Below, piece by piece: positions 6,206 to 10,082 of a stretch of DNA of 10,082 bases (its first letter is position 1; each line of letters starts with the position of its first letter). The stretch is from NCBI GenBank assembly GCA_018985225.1, contig JADGIF010000364.1, positions 1 through 10,082 of the forward strand. The letters are read 5' to 3'. The stretch is from Amoeboradix gromovi (Eukaryota; Sanchytriomycota; Sanchytriomycetes; Sanchytriales; Sanchytriaceae). The translations under genes and the position numbers were made by a program. The notes below the pieces were generated by a model. The model worked only from the letters and a program-made list of their open reading frames with translations, was not told the DNA's origin and searched no databases.

Positions 6206-7593
6206 ATGACTCGAATAGTATGTGTCTTGGTGGGATTACCAGCTAGAGGAAAGACTTACATTGGACAGAAGATATGCAAGTATTTGAACTGGTTGGGATT
6301 AACATGCAAAGTTTTTAACGTAGGAACATACAGGAGGAAAGTAGCCGGGGCACATTTACAACACGAGTTCTTTGATTCGTCTAATGTGGATGCGGTGAAG
6401 ATGAGACAGCTAGCAGCACTGGATGCTTTGAATGATCTGTTAAAATGGATAAATGAGCAAGAAGTCGGAGTTGCTATTTATGATGCAACCAATACAACAA
6501 GAGAACGGCGGGAGTGGATAATTGAGAAGATTGGTAAGAGCTGCCAGGTGCTTTTTGTAGAAAGCGTATGTACAGATGAGGCAATAATAAAACAGAACAT
6601 ATTTGAAGTGAAAGTAAGTGGACCTGATTATTTGAACTCCATGACTTCAGAGGAAGCTGCAATTGATTTTCAAAAAAGAATGAAGCATTACGAACTAGTT
6701 TATCAGCCGTTGAATAGGGAGGAAGACGGGCACTGCTCATTTATTAAACTAATTAATGTGGCCGATAAGATAATCGTGAACTTAGTTACTGGTTGGGTTC
6801 CTAGTAGAATTGGATATTATCTGATGAATTTACACATAACTCCTCGCAGAATATTCTTATCTAGGCATGGTGAATCTGAGTATAATGTTTGGGGTAAAAT
6901 TGGTGGGGATTCATTACTTAGCGAGAGAGGTAATAAATATAGCGAATTACTTCCTGGCTTGCTGGATCAATTCTTAAATGGAGAGACTATAAAGGTGTTT
7001 AAAATCTAATTTAGGTTTTTACCAGCACTCTAAAAAGAACAATTTTGACTGGACAGCATTTGAAGTTCGAAAAAAAGCAGTTAAAAGCGTTGGATGAGAT
7101 TGATGCTGGTATTTGTGACGGATTGACATACGAAGAGATAAATGTGAAGTACCCAGAGGAATTCGATTATAGAAACGCTGATAAATTCAGATACCGGTAC
7201 CAAGGCGGTGAAAGCTATTTAGATTTAGTACACCGATTGGAACCTGTAATAATGGATTTGGAGAGGCAAGAGAACATATTAATTATTGGTCATCAAGCTA
7301 CTTTAAGGACTATTTATGGCTATTTCCATAGCTTTAAACAAAAAGATATCCCTTATATTGACATTCCTCTGCATACACTGATATCATTAACTCCTAAAGC
7401 ATACGGATGTGCGGAGGAAAGAATCAGTGCCGATATTCAGGCAGTTAACACTTACAGAGCTCGTCAACCTTCATTTGAGGATACTGTTGAAAGAAGACCT
7501 TCTAGAACTGGTAGAGTTGCTATAAACGAACTTACTGAACACTCCAGGGTCTCTTCAAGAACTCACTCAAGAATGCAGTCAAAAGAGAAATAA
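6206..7593 (+). CDS. Bifunctional 6-phosphofructo-2-kinase / fructose-2,6-bisphosphatase (join 6206-6994, 7015-7593)
   Basis: Removing a 20-nt intron gives 455 residues. The enzyme makes and breaks fructose 2,6-bisphosphate, the cytosolic signal that switches between glycolysis and gluconeogenesis. Kinase half: Walker A GLPARGKT (10-17), KYLNWLGL, FNVGTYRRK (37-45), YDATNTTRERR (92-102). Phosphatase half: LSRHGESEYN with nucleophile H221, GDSLLSERG, TSTLKRT (266-272), ALDEIDAGICDGLTYEEI (288-305), YRYQGGESYLDLVHRLEP and IIGHQATLRT with H356. Both catalytic His are present, so the phosphatase is predicted to be active, unlike yeast Pfk26, where the catalytic His is replaced. LTPKAYGCAEERI resembles fungal members. 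The basic C-terminal tail has RRPS and RVSS, which look like protein kinase A sites and may be regulatory. The ATG at 6206 was chosen because the family core starts there; the frame is open a little further 5' without an ATG. AATAAA overlaps the stop codon. Confidence 0.92.
6995..7014 (+). other. 20-nt spliceosomal intron in the PFK-2/FBPase-2 gene
   Basis: The segment starts GTGTTT and ends CTAATTTAG, is 20 nt long and lies in phase 0. Retention puts a TAA in frame at 7007-7009. Removal joins GETIK to VFTSTLKRTILTG, restoring the conserved phosphatase motif (family: vWTSqLKRTiqTa). CTAAT close to the 3' end could be the branch site. AG|GT stands at both boundaries. Confidence 0.88.
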
Positions 7594-7594
7594 A
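7589..7594 (+). terminator. Polyadenylation signal overlapping the PFK-2/FBPase-2 stop codon
   Basis: AATAAA is formed by the last two bases of the final Lys codon, the stop codon TAA (7591-7593) and the next base. No other copy of the hexamer follows within the next 60 nt on this strand, so it is the likely signal for this transcript. Confidence 0.4.
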
Positions 7595-7656
7595 TATCGC
7601 ATATTTTCAAAAATCGCAATGTAACACCTTGAGAAATAATTACTGTAGTCGAGTCT

Positions 7657-7686
7657 TGCGCAGCAATCTGCAGCCGCTGGTTCGCA
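7657..7686 (-). repeat. GC-rich hairpin just downstream of the Fanzor remnant
   Basis: On the plus strand TGCGCAGC (7657-7664) pairs with GCTG (7676-7679) and CGCA (7683-7686): 8 bp of stem with a 3-nt bulge (7680-7682) and an 11-nt loop that itself holds the palindrome CTGCAG (7668-7673). In intact Fanzor/TnpB elements the guide-RNA scaffold is encoded at this end of the element, so this may be a leftover of it; that is inference from position. Confidence 0.4.
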
Positions 7687-7698
7687 GGACATATTGGC

Positions 7699-7865
7699 TC
7701 AATTCATCCATGCTGCCATGTGGTCTCTATCTCCAAATTACAATTGGTACAAGTGTAAGTTTCTAATTTGGTTTTCTTTAGAGTACCACACCTTGTCCAT
7801 GTCTGACTAGTAAATGCTTCATTACATTCAACCATCGTCTTTCCTCTTTGGTTACAGTCGAACTT
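7699..7865 (-). pseudogene. C-terminal fragment of a Fanzor (eukaryotic TnpB-like) nuclease, frameshifted
   Basis: Intact Fanzor/TnpB proteins are RNA-guided DNA nucleases ending in a zinc ribbon set inside the RuvC fold. Here the frame reads RGKTMVECNEAFTSQTW, then TRCGTLKK, then ETYTCTNCNLEI. This matches the family pattern vi.v.E.yTSktC..CG followed by f.C..C. The first zinc-ligand Cys has become Trp (TSQTW instead of TSKTC); the other three remain. Just after CNLE the expected last RuvC motif (DRD..aA..N) appears only in another frame, as DRDHMAAWMN (7731-7702) ending at TGA 7701-7699, so one frameshift is present. The fragment is about 55 residues of a protein that normally has several hundred. 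It is non-functional as a nuclease. Confidence 0.75.
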
Positions 7866-7888
7866 AAGCGTTCCTTGAATAAATTGTG

Positions 7889-8092
7889 CAGATATCTCTT
7901 TCCTGGCGTCGAAAGACATCTAATTCTTCCATGCTTGGACCAGTTCCTCAGTGTTGATGAATCTATACTACAAATATTAGTTACTTCTTTAGATTTGACA
8001 TATTCGGGATTACATCGATTAATTCCATTAACCATTTGTAAAGATGAAGAATATCGAGTAATTATGGTATTATAAAAATCTGGAGAAGTCAT
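7889..8092 (-). pseudogene. Truncated IS607 TnpA (MerR-like helix-turn-helix of a serine recombinase)
   Basis: From ATG 8092, residues 31-68 read YVKSKEVTNICSID, STLRNWSKHGRIR and STPGKRYL. This is the MerR-type helix-turn-helix at the N-terminus of IS607 recombinases, whose signature is TLRrW...Gki..irTpgGhRrY. The same frame continues to a stop at 7778, but after about residue 73 it runs over the Fanzor remnant in the wrong frame and has no resolvase features. The Ser-recombinase catalytic domain that normally follows is missing, so strand exchange is impossible. Thirty residues precede the helix-turn-helix; I recognise nothing in them. A domesticated DNA-binding peptide cannot be excluded, because the HTH frame itself is unbroken. 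Confidence 0.72.
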
Positions 8093-8131
8093 GAAATTAC
8101 ATAAAAGTGCATACAAATTCGCGATAAATGA

Positions 8132-8137
8132 TTTATT
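8132..8137 (-). terminator. Polyadenylation signal of the secreted coiled-coil protein gene
   Basis: Minus-strand AATAAA (TTTATT on the plus strand) lies 35 nt beyond the stop codon of the gene that ends at 8173, within a strongly AT-rich stretch. Confidence 0.45.
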
Positions 8138-8172
8138 TTATAAAATTTAATAGCTGTATAGATGAAACGCTT

Positions 8173-9432
8173 TTAGTATGCCAAAGCTCTTTGATTTTTA
8201 ACTGAATTGGGTTTTGCGATTTCGTTTTTTAATACAGCTCCAATTACTTTAGGTTTGAATGACAGCAAGGGCACTGCAAAAGAACTTCTAGTTGTTTCTG
8301 GTACAGCAAGATTGCTATCTGACTGATATATGCCTGGTATTTTAATTGGACTAGATACTTTAGTTTTCTGTAAGCCGGTTTTAAGATCAACTTTTTGCTT
8401 TTTCAAGGCGTCTGTAAGATCTCTTAATCTTACCCTGGATGAAATTATTATGTGTTTAGGTATCTCAGAATTTTTCAATTGATCATAAGCATTGTCAATA
8501 CCGTACTGCAGTAAGTCATGTTGGTTACTTATTGAATTTTTATGATCCTTATTTTCATAGTTATAAAAACTGGTCTCGCCCATATAGCGTAAAATGTCAT
8601 TTAACTCGGCTAGATATTTTTTAGAAATTTCATGCCTTTCTTCCAGTTTAATTTTGGAATTAATTTCTTCGATTCTATCTTGGCTGCCTTGCAAGCCATG
8701 AAATAAAGACATTTTCTCAGCATCTGAAATTACCTGCGGATCATTTAATGTTTCCTGAATCCTATTGTATTTGCTTATTTTATCGCTTAACTCTCTGACT
8801 TCACTTAGATGCTTTGTTGCTTGTTCTAATTCAATTTCCTTATCGTGAAACCCCATGCCTTTATAAAGGGCTAAAGGTTCTAACCGCATTTTACTTAGTT
8901 CTTTATTGATACGTCTAACTTTTTTGTTGAGAGATTCAACCTTAAGTAAGACAGGATGTAATACCTGTTTGACTGGTGAAATATCAAAGTTTAGAACGTA
9001 GCGGTATTTTAAAATTTCATAGATCAGATAAGATCTAAAACGGACTTGTCTTTTAATTGATGGACGATAATTTATCTCTTTATCATGTGATTTGGCAACT
9101 TTCGTGAAATCATTCGGAACATTAGCCGATTCTATGAATGATAACAATCTATCCGTGTCCGATTTTAACACAGAACTAATTAGTACTTCGATTGGTTTGT
9201 ATTCACTTAAGGAACTTGATTGAATAATTGAATCGACGAGCTGCCTTCTGGTATTCTCGAGAGCATCGCTGTTGTAGCCTTCAGTAATTGAGGAGACCAT
9301 CTTTATGTGAAGGTTTTGATCTTTGACAAATGGTAAGAGTCTTTTGATATCAGACTCTAATGCTTCCTTTGTTGGGGGAGTGTAGGCTAGGGTGGGAATT
9401 GAATAAAATAGCTTTAATATTAAAATAAACAT
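8173..9432 (-). CDS. Unrecognised secreted coiled-coil protein without Cys or Trp
   Basis: An uninterrupted 419-residue frame starts at ATG 9432 in the context AATAAAATG. Residues 1-16 (MFILILKLFYSIPTLA, probably cleaved before YTPP) form a signal peptide. The rest is highly charged and mostly helical, with heptad-like stretches at about residues 165-200 (VESLNKKVRRINKELSKM) and 205-300 (IELEQATKHLSEVRELSDKI, RIEEINSKIKLEERHEISKKYLAELNDIL). The last 70 residues are basic, with more Pro and Ser, and lack coiled-coil character; the chain ends RALAY. It contains no Cys and no Trp, and about 19 Tyr. I recognise no family. Length, signal peptide and lack of frame breaks argue that it is a real gene. 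A lineage-specific structural or effector-like secreted protein is possible. A CCAATCA box lies 66-72 nt upstream, as in the tyrosinase gene. Confidence 0.75.
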   Translation of the reverse strand: MFILILKLFYSIPTLAYTPPTKEALESDIKRLLPFVKDQNLHIKMVSSITEGYNSDALENTRRQLVDSIIQSSSLSEYKPIEVLISSVLKSDTDRLLSFIESANVPNDFTKVAKSHDKEINYRPSIKRQVRFRSYLIYEILKYRYVLNFDISPVKQVLHPVLLKVESLNKKVRRINKELSKMRLEPLALYKGMGFHDKEIELEQATKHLSEVRELSDKISKYNRIQETLNDPQVISDAEKMSLFHGLQGSQDRIEEINSKIKLEERHEISKKYLAELNDILRYMGETSFYNYENKDHKNSISNQHDLLQYGIDNAYDQLKNSEIPKHIIISSRVRLRDLTDALKKQKVDLKTGLQKTKVSSPIKIPGIYQSDSNLAVPETTRSSFAVPLLSFKPKVIGAVLKNEIAKPNSVKNQRALAY

Positions 9433-9497
9433 TTTATTCGGGTTCAGTAAGGATGTGTGATCCTTTAAAAAAGTAATTCAGGGAACGCTAGAGAATA

Positions 9498-9504
9498 TGA
9501 TTGG
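9498..9504 (-). promoter_or_regulatory. CCAAT box of the secreted coiled-coil protein gene
   Basis: Minus-strand CCAATCA lies 66-72 nt before the ATG at 9432. Distance, orientation and all seven bases match the tyrosinase promoter (3939-3933, 62-68 nt before its ATG). NF-Y/Hap-type factors bind such boxes. Confidence 0.45.
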
Positions 9505-10036
9505 CGATGAAGTCTCAGAATATACTGTTATATCACGCTATAGGAAAAAATGTGCAATCAGCGTGAATAAATCCGTCAATTAGTAATTAACTGTTCCGTT
9601 GTTCATTGTCATCGAAAGTTCAATGCTTATATCGAGTGGTAGCATTGGCATTTGTAACCAAAATGCATATTATGGCGTACAAGCACTCTCCCGTGCTGGT
9701 GCTAACCGATGCTCAAACTTTGGTTGTTGAAAAGAAACGAAGCGCTATTATGTCTATTCGAAATAAATAACTGGAAGTGCCTTCATCAGGTGCTGAAAGC
9801 AATGTAAATAGCAAGTGACATCCAGATGTTCCAACCCAACTCATGATATGTGCATTACGTAAGAAAGCAACAGCGACTACTTTCGAAAGAGGATCTCCGA
9901 AAACATATATCATATTTACTCAAATGATATCGCTTGATGGTTCGAGTCGGGCTTATTTATACATTTTTATGTCGCTGTCGATGATGGCGAGGTATCTGTG
10001 AAGCAGAGCAAGTTTTGAACAGTGAAAGTGGCATTT
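9505..10036. other. Region without a recognisable gene
   Basis: The remaining sequence upstream of the secreted-protein gene holds only short open frames: plus 9591-9770 without a convincing start, plus 9843-10001, and minus 9713-9913. None resembles a known family, and they overlap or end abruptly. Two of them, on opposite strands, share a short similar peptide (plus 9636-9674, minus 9880-9842). The region most likely contains promoter sequence and perhaps decayed coding sequence. Confidence 0.4.
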
Positions 10037-10082
10037 ATGAAAATCTTGGGTGGCATGAAAGAGACAGAAGGAGTTGATTCTT
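10037..10082 (+). CDS. Possible start of a gene running off the right edge (partial)
   Basis: ATG at 10037 opens 15 codons to the end of the window (MKILGGMKETEGVDS), with an in-frame stop upstream at 10016. The start context TTTATGA is the same as for the dynein light chain and Imp4 genes here. Too little is visible to judge; it could be chance. Confidence 0.2.
   Translation, partial: MKILGGMKETEGVDS

Larger units (their letters stand above)
7657..8092 (-). mobile_element. Relic of an IS607-type (TnpA + Fanzor) transposon with internal deletion
   Basis: On the minus strand, the N-terminal DNA-binding part of an IS607 TnpA recombinase (8092-7889) is followed almost directly by the C-terminal end of a Fanzor/TnpB-like nuclease (about 7865-7699) in a different frame. 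Gene order and orientation (tnpA before tnpB) are those of intact IS607 elements. The catalytic resolvase domain of TnpA and most of Fanzor, including the main RuvC region, are absent. A GC-rich hairpin lies just past the Fanzor end (7686-7657). IS607 elements leave no obvious inverted ends or target duplications, so the true borders cannot be fixed; the limits given are those of recognisable sequence. It fills the space between the kinase gene and the minus-strand secreted-protein gene and could no longer move by itself. Confidence 0.75.

Noticed and set aside
9713-9913. Minus-strand open frame of 66 codons at the right end
   Set aside because: There is no family resemblance, no good flanking signals, and it overlaps an equally long meaningless frame on the other strand.
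9936-9952. GGTTCGAGTC, similar to a tRNA T-loop/B box
   Set aside because: The flanking bases do not form the T stem and there is no A box, anticodon arm or acceptor stem at the right distance.
1-10082. CRISPR arrays, bacterial operons, rRNA genes or viral genes
   Set aside because: No regularly spaced repeats, polycistronic bacterial arrangement, rRNA sequence or viral hallmark gene was seen; the genes present are nuclear eukaryotic ones.

Overview
The window is AT-rich, gene-dense nuclear DNA from a eukaryote, most likely an early-diverging fungus or fungus-like (holomycotan) protist. Supporting signs are a cytosolic ribosomal protein (eL8), a ribosome-biogenesis factor (Imp4), a dynein light chain, AATAAA signals just after most stop codons, and spliceosomal-type introns. 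The fungal leaning rests on a Golgi receptor closer to yeast Ptm1 than to animal GPR107, a fungal-type C-terminus on the 6-phosphofructo-2-kinase, a tyrosinase, and the relic of an IS607/Fanzor element, a type reported from Mucoromycota and chytrids. I cannot name the species.

Layout. 1-461: the end of an unidentified plus-strand gene, then a Tctex-type dynein light chain. 462-573: a convergent 3' region with polyadenylation signals and a hairpin. 574-1245 (minus) eL8 and 1377-2282 (plus) Imp4 diverge from a 131-bp shared promoter, so two ribosome-production genes sit back to back. 2324-3871 (minus): a secreted tyrosinase with a Gln-rich linker and a likely removable C-terminal tail. 4614-5725 (plus): a Ptm1-like seven-helix membrane protein. 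6206-7593 (plus): a bifunctional 6-phosphofructo-2-kinase/fructose-2,6-bisphosphatase. 7657-8092 (minus): a decayed IS607 mobile element in which the MerR-type DNA-binding part of TnpA is joined to the C-terminal zinc-ribbon end of a Fanzor nuclease. 8173-9432 (minus): an unrecognised secreted coiled-coil protein with no Cys or Trp. 9433-10082: mostly non-coding, possibly with the first codons of another plus-strand gene at the edge.

Two points stand out. First, the only two introns that can be proved by reading frame and family conservation (5467-5486 and 6995-7014) are each exactly 20 nt long, close to the smallest spliceosomal introns known. Second, the IS607/Fanzor relic shows that an element of bacterial type with an RNA-guided nuclease once invaded this genome and collapsed by internal deletion. 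A weaker link is that the tyrosinase and the coiled-coil secreted-protein gene share a CCAATCA box at almost the same distance from an identical AATAAAATG start context, which hints at co-expression.
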